64,000 bases of DNA from Chitinophagaceae bacterium (GTDB taxonomy: Bacteria; Bacteroidota; Bacteroidia; Chitinophagales; Chitinophagaceae). The translations under genes were made by a program, and so were the position numbers. Each line of letters begins with the position of its first letter. The first letter of the stretch is position 1. The stretch covers positions 1-64,000 of the forward strand of contig JAEUVJ010000008.1 in the NCBI GenBank assembly GCA_016787085.1. Reading direction: 5' to 3'. Shown here piece after piece: positions 7,768 through 19,173 of the stretch. A model generated the notes under the pieces. That model saw only the letters and a list, made by a program, of their open reading frames with translations. It was not told the DNA's origin and did not search any database.

Positions 7768-8634
7768 ATGGACAATAAAGAATTTTATATAGGATGGATG
7801 CCGGCAGCACCTGCCAGCTTTGCGAAGCATATCCGCAAAGTCATCCTCATCCTCACTGCACTGATCATAACAGCAGGGATATTATTGGCAGTACAGCAAA
7901 AGAAATTCTCCACTGCCAGTTTTGAATTCGGGCAACTGACAGAGATCACAGGTGTTTACCAGCAATTTCCGGTGCCCTCAATTAAAGTAATGACAGGACG
8001 GGATGCATACGGTCATTTCTCATATATCACTGTTCCCCTCGTCGGGTACGGGAAGTTTGGTGCAGAAAGCACTATCGTTGAGCTGGAGAAAGAAAAGAAT
8101 ACCAGCCTTGATAAAAAGCTTGTGACGTTCAGAGGAACCCTCTTATACAGTGATGGTAAAACGTTGCTGCAAATAGATAATACTGATAAGCCATTAATGC
8201 AGGTCAGTGAGACAACGGAAAACATTCTACCAATGGTCAAAGAAATAGGAACAGTACAACTGACTGGTGAAGTACTGGATCCCAAATGCTACTTTGGTGT
8301 AATGAAACCCGGCCAGGGTAAACCGCACCGGGATTGCGCTGTCCGCTGTATCGCCGGAGGTATGAGCCCGGTCTTCTATGTAAGAAATGAAAAAGGCGAA
8401 GCTAATTATTATCTCATTCTCGATGCAAACGGAAAGAAAATGAATGAGCAGCTGAAAGATATTGTTGCCGAACCCATTTCACTTCAGGCAAGAGCTGTTC
8501 AGTACGATGACTGGGTAGTACTGTATGTTGATAGCCCGGATAAAATAAAAAGAACAGGCGGTTTCAGCTGGTTCAAAATAAAAGATGGCGATACATATTG
8601 CGGATCACCACACATTGTCAATGGGAGTAATTAG
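7768..8634 (+). CDS. Membrane-anchored protein with conserved Cys motif, probable partner of the Rieske fusion
   Basis: This 288-residue protein has one N-terminal helix (~residues 24-42) and a periplasmic part. A striking conserved-looking segment, LDPKCYFGVMKPG then HRDCAVRCIAGG, places Cys174, Cys190 and Cys194 close together with a histidine; this suggests a metal, heme or iron-sulfur site. I have a general memory of similar motifs beside Rieske/ferric-reductase-like genes but cannot name a characterised member. It begins 16 bases after the Rieske fusion stop and is the last gene of this plus-strand run. Electron transfer to an unidentified periplasmic partner is inferred. Confidence 0.7.
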   Translation: MDNKEFYIGWMPAAPASFAKHIRKVILILTALIITAGILLAVQQKKFSTASFEFGQLTEITGVYQQFPVPSIKVMTGRDAYGHFSYITVPLVGYGKFGAESTIVELEKEKNTSLDKKLVTFRGTLLYSDGKTLLQIDNTDKPLMQVSETTENILPMVKEIGTVQLTGEVLDPKCYFGVMKPGQGKPHRDCAVRCIAGGMSPVFYVRNEKGEANYYLILDANGKKMNEQLKDIVAEPISLQARAVQYDDWVVLYVDSPDKIKRTGGFSWFKIKDGDTYCGSPHIVNGSN

Positions 8635-8682
8635 ACCGATAGATGGGATATTCTCCGATACTTTTTACAGGCATGCATGAAA

Positions 8683-9381
8683 TTACTCAAAATAGGCAAG
8701 CGCCTTATGCTCGTAACGATGAATAAGCAGTGAACATATTTCTTTCACTATATCCCTCGCCACCTCTGTTTTGTGTTTTAAGGGAAATTCCCGGGGAAGC
8801 TGGTCCTTTCGTATAGCGGTAATCTTGTTGGTATCATACCCAAATGCCGAATTCGCATCGTTCATGGAATTCAGGATCACCATGTCAAAATTCTTCTTTT
8901 GCAATTTATTTTGTGCATGAACCAACTCATCATTTGTCTCCAGGGCAAAACCGACTGACAATTGTTTTGTCTTTTTTACTTTTCCAAACTCATACGCTAT
9001 GTCAATATTCTTCACCATACTGATCGTAAAGGAGCTTTCTTCCTTTTTGATCTTCTGTTCCGCTATTTTTGCCGGGCGGTAATCTGCTACTGCAGCAGCA
9101 AACACTGCGATGTCTGCATCCTCAAAGAACCGGCAGCAGGCCATATACATTTCATTGGCAGAGTTCACCTGCACAATAGTAAGGTTGGAATGCTGCAATT
9201 CAATGCAAACGGGGCCGGATACCATAAATACCTGTGCTCCCTGTTGTAAAAATTGTTTGGCAATGGCATAACCCATCTTCCCGGTAGAATGATTACTGAT
9301 ATAACGGACCGGGTCAATCGCTTCCCGCGTAGGGCCCGTGGTGATCAGTACTTTCTTATTGTGAAGGATCGTCGCATTCAT
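8683..9381 (-). CDS. coaB: Stand-alone phosphopantothenoylcysteine synthetase (CoaB domain)
   Basis: The sequence begins almost at once with GPTREAIDPVRYISNHSTGK, the CoaB nucleotide/substrate signature, and continues with GFALETND and a KKNFDMVILN segment, as in the C-terminal half of bifunctional CoaBC. CoaB joins 4'-phosphopantothenate and cysteine in coenzyme A synthesis. The usual N-terminal flavoprotein decarboxylase (CoaC) half is absent: 233 residues against ~400 for CoaBC, and no CoaC remnant lies upstream. An ATG two codons inside a TTG-initiated frame is chosen. It may be a paralogue of a complete CoaBC elsewhere or a separate CoaB. Confidence 0.85.
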   Translation of the reverse strand: MNATILHNKKVLITTGPTREAIDPVRYISNHSTGKMGYAIAKQFLQQGAQVFMVSGPVCIELQHSNLTIVQVNSANEMYMACCRFFEDADIAVFAAAVADYRPAKIAEQKIKKEESSFTISMVKNIDIAYEFGKVKKTKQLSVGFALETNDELVHAQNKLQKKNFDMVILNSMNDANSAFGYDTNKITAIRKDQLPREFPLKHKTEVARDIVKEICSLLIHRYEHKALAYFE

Positions 9382-9502
9382 AAGCAATGGTTTTATTTTT
9401 AACCGGTACGAATTTCCGGCTTAATAAACAACAGGCCTGTCAGCTGCTTTACATATCATGACAGGCAAATAATTACTAACAGGGCAACTACCTTATCTTC
9501 GG

Positions 9503-10066
9503 ATGATGAACCAATCAGCCATGATCATAACTATAAGGAATGACCGCTATATCAGGTTCCGGTTGCTGGAACAGGCCGATGCCGGAAAGCTTATCGTCTA
9601 CTTCGACAGCCTATCCGATGAAACCCGCAGTCGCTTCGGGCCCCATCCTTTTGACGAAGCCACCGTTTATCAGTTCTGCCAGCACCCGGACAATACAATA
9701 AAAAGGTATATTGCCATTGAACCATCAGAAGAGAAGATCATCGCCTATATGCTGCTACGCAAAGGGATGACCGAAGGCGATCATCAGCGATATGCGGCAC
9801 GCAACCAGTTCTTCGATCAGCATAACATTGTTACGTTTGCGCCATCAGTGGCAGACAGATGGCAAAGCAGCGGTATCGGGTCGGCCATGTATAATTGTAT
9901 TGAAAACGAATTAAGATCAAAAGGAGTGAAACAAATTGTTTTGTGGGGAGGTGTGCAGGCGACGAACGAAAAAGCAGTGGGCTTTTATAAAAAGCATGGT
10001 TACCGGCTGGCTGGTTCCTTCTGGCATGATGAGAAGGATAATTATGATATGGTAAAATGGTTATGA
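9503..10066 (+). CDS. GNAT-family N-acetyltransferase
   Basis: The 187-residue product has the GNAT acetyl-CoA binding signature near RWQSSGIGSAMYNCIENELR (motif A, Q/RxxGxG/A) and the later NEKAVGFYKKHGYRLAGSF strand-helix typical of motif B. Such enzymes transfer acetyl groups to amines of proteins, drugs or metabolites; the substrate is not predictable. The chosen ATG is the first of three closely spaced possibilities (codons 1, 2 and 7). It lies divergent from coaB across 121 bases and convergent with an SDR gene. Confidence 0.85.
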   Translation: MMNQSAMIITIRNDRYIRFRLLEQADAGKLIVYFDSLSDETRSRFGPHPFDEATVYQFCQHPDNTIKRYIAIEPSEEKIIAYMLLRKGMTEGDHQRYAARNQFFDQHNIVTFAPSVADRWQSSGIGSAMYNCIENELRSKGVKQIVLWGGVQATNEKAVGFYKKHGYRLAGSFWHDEKDNYDMVKWL

Positions 10067-10101
10067 AAAATCAGGATGAAAGCAGGCGCTCTTTATGCTC
10101 A

Positions 10102-10791
10102 TCAGGCATTATTATACACTTTGATCAAAGGTTCACGTATAGCCTTTGCCTTTTCTGAACAATAGTAGCAGATCGTTTCCGCAATATCTTCCGTTTTTAC
10201 CCAGTCAGCAAAATCTGCATCGGGCATAGCCTTCCTGTTTTGCGGCGTATCAATGGTGCTAGGCACCAACACACTTGTCACTACATTGGTTCCTTTGGCC
10301 TCATTATTCATCAATTCCGCCAGGTGAAAGATCAATGATTTGCCAAGACTATATGCTGTCATACCGGTTCCCAGACCTGCTTGCAGTCCCGGTTTTGACC
10401 CGATCATGAATATCCGGCCAGTTCCTTGCTTCAGCATTTGCACAAACACCGGCCTGGCAATATTATAGGCCGTTTCAAAATTCAGCCGGTATTGTTTGAA
10501 GATATCTGATGCTTTGGTAGCAGCAATATCACCCATTGCAAATCCACCCACTGTTAATACCGCTGCGTGGATCGCCCCTTGCCTGGCAATCACTGATGCC
10601 GTGAACCGTTCCGCATCTTCTTCATTCAACAGATCTACTACTGCCTTTTCAAATCGCTCATCCTGTATGTCACAGGGAACCGGACCGTTGGAGATCACCG
10701 TACCATGAACAAAATATCCCTCTGCAAGAAACCTGTTAATGACCGCTCTTCCGAGGTTACCCGATGCCCCTGTGACTATGACTGTTTTCAT
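10102..10791 (-). CDS. Short-chain dehydrogenase/reductase
   Basis: A 229-residue Rossmann protein: N-terminal TGASGNLGRA (classical TGxxxGxG nucleotide-binding variant), a central MIGS serine, and YSLGK providing the catalytic Tyr and Lys. Length is typical of classical SDRs. It reduces or oxidises a carbonyl or alcohol with NAD(P); the substrate is unknown. It is followed downstream by nothing obvious and preceded, 21 bases upstream on the same strand, by a barrel gene. Confidence 0.88.
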   Translation of the reverse strand: MKTVIVTGASGNLGRAVINRFLAEGYFVHGTVISNGPVPCDIQDERFEKAVVDLLNEEDAERFTASVIARQGAIHAAVLTVGGFAMGDIAATKASDIFKQYRLNFETAYNIARPVFVQMLKQGTGRIFMIGSKPGLQAGLGTGMTAYSLGKSLIFHLAELMNNEAKGTNVVTSVLVPSTIDTPQNRKAMPDADFADWVKTEDIAETICYYCSEKAKAIREPLIKVYNNA

Positions 10792-10812
10792 GTATGTATT
10801 TTATTCAATCGA

Positions 10813-11427
10813 TCATTTCATGGACATTCTCATACCGGCAAAAAGGGACAGGCCCCGGAGTGTGTTACCCTGCGTTTTTACTGTAGATGTCCAATAGGAA
10901 CCATCTATGTAAAGTGTCTGAAAGATCTTTGACCGGGTTTTGTATCCGACCCGGGTGCCACCCTTTCCAAAAAAACCCGTCCGGGCAGCAATGGTTTGCG
11001 TTACGACCCTGTTATCCTCATCAACACTGATCCTTGGCTCACCCACGCTGACAAATCCCCCACCGGTGTACGCAGAAATGAACCAGGAGTTGGCAAAAGA
11101 AAAATCTCTTCCTCCATTGAGACCGATCAGCAAGAGTGAACTATTGGTATTACGGAACAGATAAGAAGAGTTATCTGCTTTCTTTTGCTGGTCATATTTA
11201 AGTGTATTGAAATTGAGTTCTGCCTGAGCAAACCAGTTTTTTCCCAGCGCTACTTCCAGTGCCGAGTTAAAAGCAATGGTCGAGCGGAACGTATTACTCA
11301 GCGATCCTTTTATTTTATTCACGCCCACTCCTGTTGTAAAATGAATGCGGCTGCTATCTTGTGCCATCCCGTCTGTTGAAACCAGGATCGTTGCTACTAT
11401 GATAAATGATCTGATCTGTTTTTCCAT
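10813..11427 (-). CDS. Small outer-membrane beta-barrel protein
   Basis: Starting at MEKQIRSFIIVATILVSTDG gives a signal peptide (cut near GMAQ) and ~185 mature residues of alternating strands rich in G, N, T and aromatic residues (FTTGVGVNKIKGSL, FISAYTGGGFVSVG). This resembles OmpA-like/porin-family barrels of eight or so strands. A nine-codon extension upstream is possible but would precede the signal peptide. It lies 17 bases after the gluconolactonase-like gene and is probably co-transcribed with it. Function unknown. Confidence 0.65.
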   Translation of the reverse strand: MEKQIRSFIIVATILVSTDGMAQDSSRIHFTTGVGVNKIKGSLSNTFRSTIAFNSALEVALGKNWFAQAELNFNTLKYDQQKKADNSSYLFRNTNSSLLLIGLNGGRDFSFANSWFISAYTGGGFVSVGEPRISVDEDNRVVTQTIAARTGFFGKGGTRVGYKTRSKIFQTLYIDGSYWTSTVKTQGNTLRGLSLFAGMRMSMK

Positions 11428-11444
11428 TTTGATTATTATTGATT

Positions 11445-13109
11445 TTATTGCCAACTGAATTTACCCCCGGTATTCAACCTGACCTTATACAGGCTGTTGT
11501 GCGCTGTCATATAAAGTGTTTTACCGTCTTTATCTCCCCAGGCCATATTGGCCGGGCGCTCAGGTGTCACTATTTTTCCCAAAAGCCTTCCTTGATTGTT
11601 CAATATCCACAAGCCTCCCGGTGCGGATACAAATAGATTGCCCTCGCTGTCCACCTTTACACCATCCAGCGCTTCTTCATCTTCAGTAAAACTGAAATCA
11701 TAAAATACCTTGCCGTTATTCAATGTACCATCCGGCTGCACTTCATAGCGCCACAATGTTTTGGTGTGATGGATATCCCGGGTATCCCAGTTGCTCACGT
11801 ACAAGTATTTTTCATCCGGTGAAAAAGCAATACCATTCGGCCCGCCAAGATCTTTGCTCACCAGTTGCACTTCCCCGTTTTTTATCTTATACACCCCTGA
11901 ATAAGCCAGCTCTTTTCTTTTATCGGTAAAGAGACCCGGCAATCCGTAAGGAGGATCGGTAAAATAAATGGTACCGTCACTTTTCAACACCAGGTCATTG
12001 GGACTGTTCAGTCTTTTTCCTTCGAACTTATCAGCCAGCACAGTGACAGGTCCTTTCTTCTCTATACGCACCACTCTTCTGTTACCATGCTGGTCAATGA
12101 TAAGCCGGCCTTCTTTATCAATCGCTAACCCGTTGGAGCCGGGCTGTCCGTACTCACCTATATCTGCTCCGGTGTAACCGCTATGGCTCATATAAACGGT
12201 CACGTAGTGATTCTCCGGGTTGTACCGATAAATAGTATTGGTATTAGGATCGCTGAATAATAAATAGCCATCAGGATGCCACACTGGCCCCTCAGTAAAA
12301 GAAAAACCATCAGCGATCTTCTCGATCCTCGTTCCGGGAATAATAATGCGGTTTAGTTGTTCATCAATCGTAAAAACTTTTCCAATATCCTTCCACCGGG
12401 GATCAGATGGAAATTCTTTATAAAAATCTATCACGGCATTTCGTATCCAGATATAATTATCAGGCAGTTTACCTATCGCTCCATTGATGCCAAGTATAGC
12501 AATAGAAAATCTATCCCCCGCTTTCGCATTGCTGGTAAGTATCACACGATTCCTCGCATTATAACCGGCGATCACGCCATTGCCGGTTTGTCCGAAACCC
12601 TGTGCCTGTTTTCCATTCACCCATACCTCGCTGTAATCATCTACTACTATTTCAAATACGGCAGTTGCCCCACTGGTATTCATTTTCCCGATCAATGCTG
12701 GAATGGTTAGATCTACTTTATACCAAACAAATGAAAATAACCCTGTACCCTGCCTGGCCTCCAGCTCAGTTGGTTGAATGGCCGTAAAACTATTTTCAAA
12801 ATCAGCATCGCTTACCTGTGGGTGCAATTGATGAGTTCTGACGGCTGAGCCGGTTGGATATAATGGCAATGCATTACCTCCTCCTTTTTGCGGACCCGGC
12901 AAATAAAAATCCTTCCCCACTATATGTGCAGGCTGCACGTACCATTTTGCACTTACCCATGCAGCGCCTTCTATTGTCCGCAGATCGGCAACAGCCTGTG
13001 GTTTATCTACTGCCAATTGTCTTGTTTCCTGTGAGAAAACCAGAATCGCGGTAAGCAATGCGATCAGTATCAACAGGTATATTTTCAAAAAGTAGTATAT
13101 CCTTATCAT
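11445..13109 (-). CDS. Gluconolactonase-like (SMP-30/LRE) beta-propeller with N-terminal carbohydrate-binding-like domain
   Basis: The 554-residue product has an N-terminal hydrophobic leader. Residues ~35-235 look like a jelly-roll (IVVDDYSEVWVNGKQAQGFG, galactose-binding-like). Residues ~260-550 form an SMP-30/gluconolactonase propeller (FTEGPVWHPDGYLLFSDPNTN, SPNDLVLKSDGTIYFTDPPYGL, GPNGIAFSPDEKYLYVSNWD). Family members hydrolyse sugar lactones using a divalent metal held by Glu, Asn and Asp; these are visible in the EGPVW, SPNDL and PNGIAF contexts. The export leader implies a periplasmic lactonase. The extra N-terminal domain is unusual for the family. Upstream neighbours are a GlcG-type and a YHS protein. 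Confidence 0.82.
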   Translation of the reverse strand: MIRIYYFLKIYLLILIALLTAILVFSQETRQLAVDKPQAVADLRTIEGAAWVSAKWYVQPAHIVGKDFYLPGPQKGGGNALPLYPTGSAVRTHQLHPQVSDADFENSFTAIQPTELEARQGTGLFSFVWYKVDLTIPALIGKMNTSGATAVFEIVVDDYSEVWVNGKQAQGFGQTGNGVIAGYNARNRVILTSNAKAGDRFSIAILGINGAIGKLPDNYIWIRNAVIDFYKEFPSDPRWKDIGKVFTIDEQLNRIIIPGTRIEKIADGFSFTEGPVWHPDGYLLFSDPNTNTIYRYNPENHYVTVYMSHSGYTGADIGEYGQPGSNGLAIDKEGRLIIDQHGNRRVVRIEKKGPVTVLADKFEGKRLNSPNDLVLKSDGTIYFTDPPYGLPGLFTDKRKELAYSGVYKIKNGEVQLVSKDLGGPNGIAFSPDEKYLYVSNWDTRDIHHTKTLWRYEVQPDGTLNNGKVFYDFSFTEDEEALDGVKVDSEGNLFVSAPGGLWILNNQGRLLGKIVTPERPANMAWGDKDGKTLYMTAHNSLYKVRLNTGGKFSWQ

Positions 13110-13120
13110 GATGATCCAGT

Positions 13121-13279
13121 TTAACTCTTTTTATCAGTTTCCAGGTTCGTGACGATCATCAACAGCATACCGGCTCCGGCTCCTATGAACAAGCCTGCAA
13201 GAATATTGTGTGAAGCAATAGTCGTTGTCGTTCCTATAGCTGTACCGATGATTACCCAAAACCCTGTCTTGCGCTTCAC
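13121..13279 (-). CDS. 52-residue membrane protein with GTG start
   Basis: A short frame from GTG (13279) to TAA (13121) begins two bases after the upstream gene's TGA and ends 11 bases before the downstream ATG, so it fills the operon gap exactly. The product starts KRKTGFWVIIGTAIG and has glycine-rich hydrophobic helices (LAGLFIGAGAGMLLMIVTNL), resembling small glycine-zipper-type membrane proteins. No ATG start is available. Real coding is supported by position and by the clean basic-hydrophobic-charged pattern, but no family is recognised. Confidence 0.6.
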   Translation of the reverse strand: MKRKTGFWVIIGTAIGTTTTIASHNILAGLFIGAGAGMLLMIVTNLETDKKS

Positions 13280-13281
13280 GG

Positions 13282-13764
13282 TCAGTCCAGTTTTACTTTA
13301 CTGCCAGCAATAGCGATCTCCTCATCCTGCTGTGCGCTGGCCGCACCACTGACTCCGATCGCTCCGACCACATGGCCATTGACAACGATCGGTATGCCCC
13401 CCTGCAGGAAAGTGTGACCGACAGTTATCAGGGCTTGTCTTCCCCCATTAATGGAGTTCTCTAATTTAGCTGAAGGAGCTTTGAATAAAGCTGCTGTATT
13501 TGCCTTCTTGATGGATACTTCGGCGGAAGCGGCAAATGTTCCATCCAGTCTTTCAAGGTAAACAAGGTAACCGCCATTATCCACCACGGCGATCGCTCCG
13601 CCCGGTGCGTGACTGGCCTGCGCATGCCTGACCGCTTCCGCTACTACTTTCTTTGCCGCCTCCAGTGAAATATTCTGTGTAGCGATCACCTGTGCTTTTG
13701 TATGAATAGCCGTCATCACCATGGCGGTGAATGATAAAACGGCTGCTAGCTTTCCCATTTGCAT
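13282..13764 (-). CDS. Exported GlcG/HbpS-family protein
   Basis: A 160-residue protein with a signal peptide (cut near HTKAQ), then the full GlcG/HbpS fold: ISLEAAKKVVAEAVRHA, GGAIAVVDNGGYLVYLERLDG, and GGIPIVVNGHVVGAIGVSGA. Family members include a heme-binding sensor protein (HbpS) and GlcG of glycolate operons; most are of unknown role and form octamers. It is encoded between a double-YHS protein and the small membrane protein/lactonase pair, so a shared periplasmic function is likely. Heme binding is possible but not shown by sequence. Confidence 0.85.
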   Translation of the reverse strand: MQMGKLAAVLSFTAMVMTAIHTKAQVIATQNISLEAAKKVVAEAVRHAQASHAPGGAIAVVDNGGYLVYLERLDGTFAASAEVSIKKANTAALFKAPSAKLENSINGGRQALITVGHTFLQGGIPIVVNGHVVGAIGVSGAASAQQDEEIAIAGSKVKLD

Positions 13765-13796
13765 ATTGCTGTATTTTTATGTGTACCTGAAAAAAT

Positions 13797-14807
13797 TTAA
13801 TCAGAAGAGGCTGTTTCGCTGGCGGCAGGTTTTGCCGGTTTATCAAACTTGACTTTCTTCCCGGCGTGTTTTTTTACCTGGCCGGGCCAGTTGTTATCTG
13901 CCTTATTGATATTGCCTGCAAGGTTCTTGTGAAACTGTGTATACGCATCGGGTGAGTGTTGCAGGATCAGTTTGCCCTCTATCACATCAAATAGCTCCGG
14001 GTTGATCGGGCGGAGTTTATTCAATGCCATGGCATACCCGCAGAAAGCCCCGTATTGAGGAGCAAACATCTCCGGGTGATCTTTGAACATAGTGGCATTG
14101 GCCTCTGAAGAGAACCAGTAAGTCGCCCCGTTATATCTTGCTGAATATTTCGGATCCCCTTTCACTGCTTTCATTTGTGTGAAATAAGCAACGGCATCAT
14201 ACCCCTGCAGGGTTATACCGTCAGGATCAGTATTATTCAGAAAACCTTTTTCCTCATCAGTAGTGACCTGTCCGCCATGTTTAACGGATACGGCCGGCCA
14301 GTACTTATCTGCCTTAGTGATATTACCGCTAACATCTTTGTTCCATCCGTTCACGGCCCGCTGGTTATGCTGGATGAATAATCTTCCATCCACAATAGAG
14401 AATGTGTTAACGTCTATCGGCGCTACCCGTCCCAGCGAAACAGCATAAGCACACCAGCCCCCGAACTGCGGTTTGTATCGATCCGGATTCGCTTTAAAAA
14501 GATCCAGGTGCTCTTTCGAAGCAAAATAGTAGATCGCATCCTGGTGACTGAACTGGTATTGAGCATCCCCTTTGACAGGCTTATTATCTGTAAAGAACGC
14601 CACGGCATCATAACCACCCAGGATGACACCTCTATCGTCGGTATTGTTGAAGAATTTATCGGCTTCTTTCTGAGCATGAACGATGCCGGTGGAAAATAAG
14701 CCGATCATAAAAGTAATGAGTATGAAAAGCAGCCTGAAAAAGCGATCCTTTCTGGCCCTATCCCTGAGCATCTGCTCCATGTGGGTGTTTTTTGTATGTG
14801 TTGTCAT
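13797..14807 (-). CDS. Exported protein with two YHS-like domains
   Basis: The 336-residue product has an N-terminal hydrophobic leader at ~25-45 (MIGLFSTGIVHAQ) and two similar ~130-residue modules. The first contains GGYDAVAFFTDNKPVKGD then PQFGGWCAYAV; the second LQGYDAVAYFTQMKAVKGD then PQYGAFCGYAM. Both continue into an 'IVDGRLFIQHN'-type strand and an NxxKADxxWP ending, so this is an internal duplication. YHS domains are thought to bind metals through cysteines; here each module retains one Cys. A lysine-rich tail ends the protein. It is the first gene of the minus-strand cluster with the GlcG-like gene 32 bases on. Confidence 0.82.
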   Translation of the reverse strand: MTTHTKNTHMEQMLRDRARKDRFFRLLFILITFMIGLFSTGIVHAQKEADKFFNNTDDRGVILGGYDAVAFFTDNKPVKGDAQYQFSHQDAIYYFASKEHLDLFKANPDRYKPQFGGWCAYAVSLGRVAPIDVNTFSIVDGRLFIQHNQRAVNGWNKDVSGNITKADKYWPAVSVKHGGQVTTDEEKGFLNNTDPDGITLQGYDAVAYFTQMKAVKGDPKYSARYNGATYWFSSEANATMFKDHPEMFAPQYGAFCGYAMALNKLRPINPELFDVIEGKLILQHSPDAYTQFHKNLAGNINKADNNWPGQVKKHAGKKVKFDKPAKPAASETASSD

Positions 14808-15062
14808 TGTTTTCGTTTTTACAGGGCAAAGAAATGACCTGGCAACAGCAGTCTTTGTCCGCTGTTTTACAAAATGATAATTGATGGAATAAAAAAGGAG
14901 AATTGAGTCAGGCAGTTTACATTATGAGCTCCTGAGGTAAAGGCCGTAGGTCTTGCAAAAAACGTGTTGCTCCCGTTGTTCTATGCATTCCGGAGAAGAC
15001 GTAAAATACATTAAAGTGAGGCTCCTTCATCGGGTATTTACGAACAGCATCAGCAAGAAACA

Positions 15063-15941
15063 TTATTCCTTCTTCCTGTTTTCCTGATACACCCGCACAT
15101 AATCCACCTCGAACCGGTTAGGGAAAATAGTGGAAGAAGGATCGCCGCCATTCATACCACCCAAAGCAAGATTCAATAGCATATAATGCGGCTGCCTGAA
15201 GGGATTAAAACCACTGCCATCCTTATTCACCAGCTCGTCAAGCGCCGTTCTGTTCAGCAACTGGTCATCACAAAACAAAGCGATATACTCTTCCGTCCAG
15301 TCCATCCGCCATATATGAAATTGTTTGGCCCATGCCGGACCACCCAGAGAGTCTGTTTTGAACGTATTACTGAACCATTGAGGTTGGCGGTCACTGCCCA
15401 GGCAGGCGATATTGGCCAGCAGTTTGCCACGGTAATATTCCATGATGTCAATCTCTCCGTTGGCAGGCCAGCGTTTATCAATGCCCAGCGTCCACCACGC
15501 CGGCCACATTCCGCTGCCGATATCAATACGGGCCCTCATTTCAAACCGGCCGTATAACCAGGTTCTCTTTCCCCTTGTGATCAGGCAGGAAGATGTATAG
15601 TGGATAGTATCCCTGCTCTTCCGCCAGTTATTACTGCCTTTTTCAAAAGCCGGGTTGATCCTTTTGTCTTTTCTTGCTTCAATGACCAGCAAACCATTTG
15701 CACAGGATGCATTCTCCGGCTGATACCATTGCAATTCTTCATTACGCACAAAGCCCTGCTCATAGTTCCAGTTCGCTGAATCAGGCTTTCCTTCCTTATT
15801 GAACTCATCAGCCCATACAAGTACATACATGTCCTTTTCTGCTGACCTGCCTGCCACCTTCTTTTCATGATTACAGGCCAGCCACAGCAATGATAATGCT
15901 GTAATAAAAGAACAGGCTGCGACATATGCCGGCTTTTTCAT
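15063..15941 (-). CDS. GH16 endo-glycanase, lipoprotein (PUL 1)
   Basis: The lipobox LWLAC places the lipidated Cys at residue 23, so a surface or outer-membrane anchored enzyme is likely. The GH16 jelly-roll signature ExDxxE is present as NGEIDIMEYY around residues 163-168 (nucleophile and acid/base Glu), with LVWADEFNKEGKPDSANW at the start of the domain. GH16_3-type enzymes cleave beta-1,3-glucans or beta-1,3-galactans. In this galactosidase/glucuronidase neighbourhood an endo-beta-1,3-galactanase is my preferred inference; laminarinase is the alternative. Its ATG follows directly on the stop of the GH2 gene, and it is the last gene of the PUL operon. Confidence 0.88.
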   Translation of the reverse strand: MKKPAYVAACSFITALSLLWLACNHEKKVAGRSAEKDMYVLVWADEFNKEGKPDSANWNYEQGFVRNEELQWYQPENASCANGLLVIEARKDKRINPAFEKGSNNWRKSRDTIHYTSSCLITRGKRTWLYGRFEMRARIDIGSGMWPAWWTLGIDKRWPANGEIDIMEYYRGKLLANIACLGSDRQPQWFSNTFKTDSLGGPAWAKQFHIWRMDWTEEYIALFCDDQLLNRTALDELVNKDGSGFNPFRQPHYMLLNLALGGMNGGDPSSTIFPNRFEVDYVRVYQENRKKE

Positions 15942-19103
<3,162 letters not shown>

Positions 19104-19173
19104 TTAAAAGAACCGTTTCCTGTCTGAATACTCATCTGTGCCCGTAAGGATCCGATCCTGTTTAACCAAGCTG

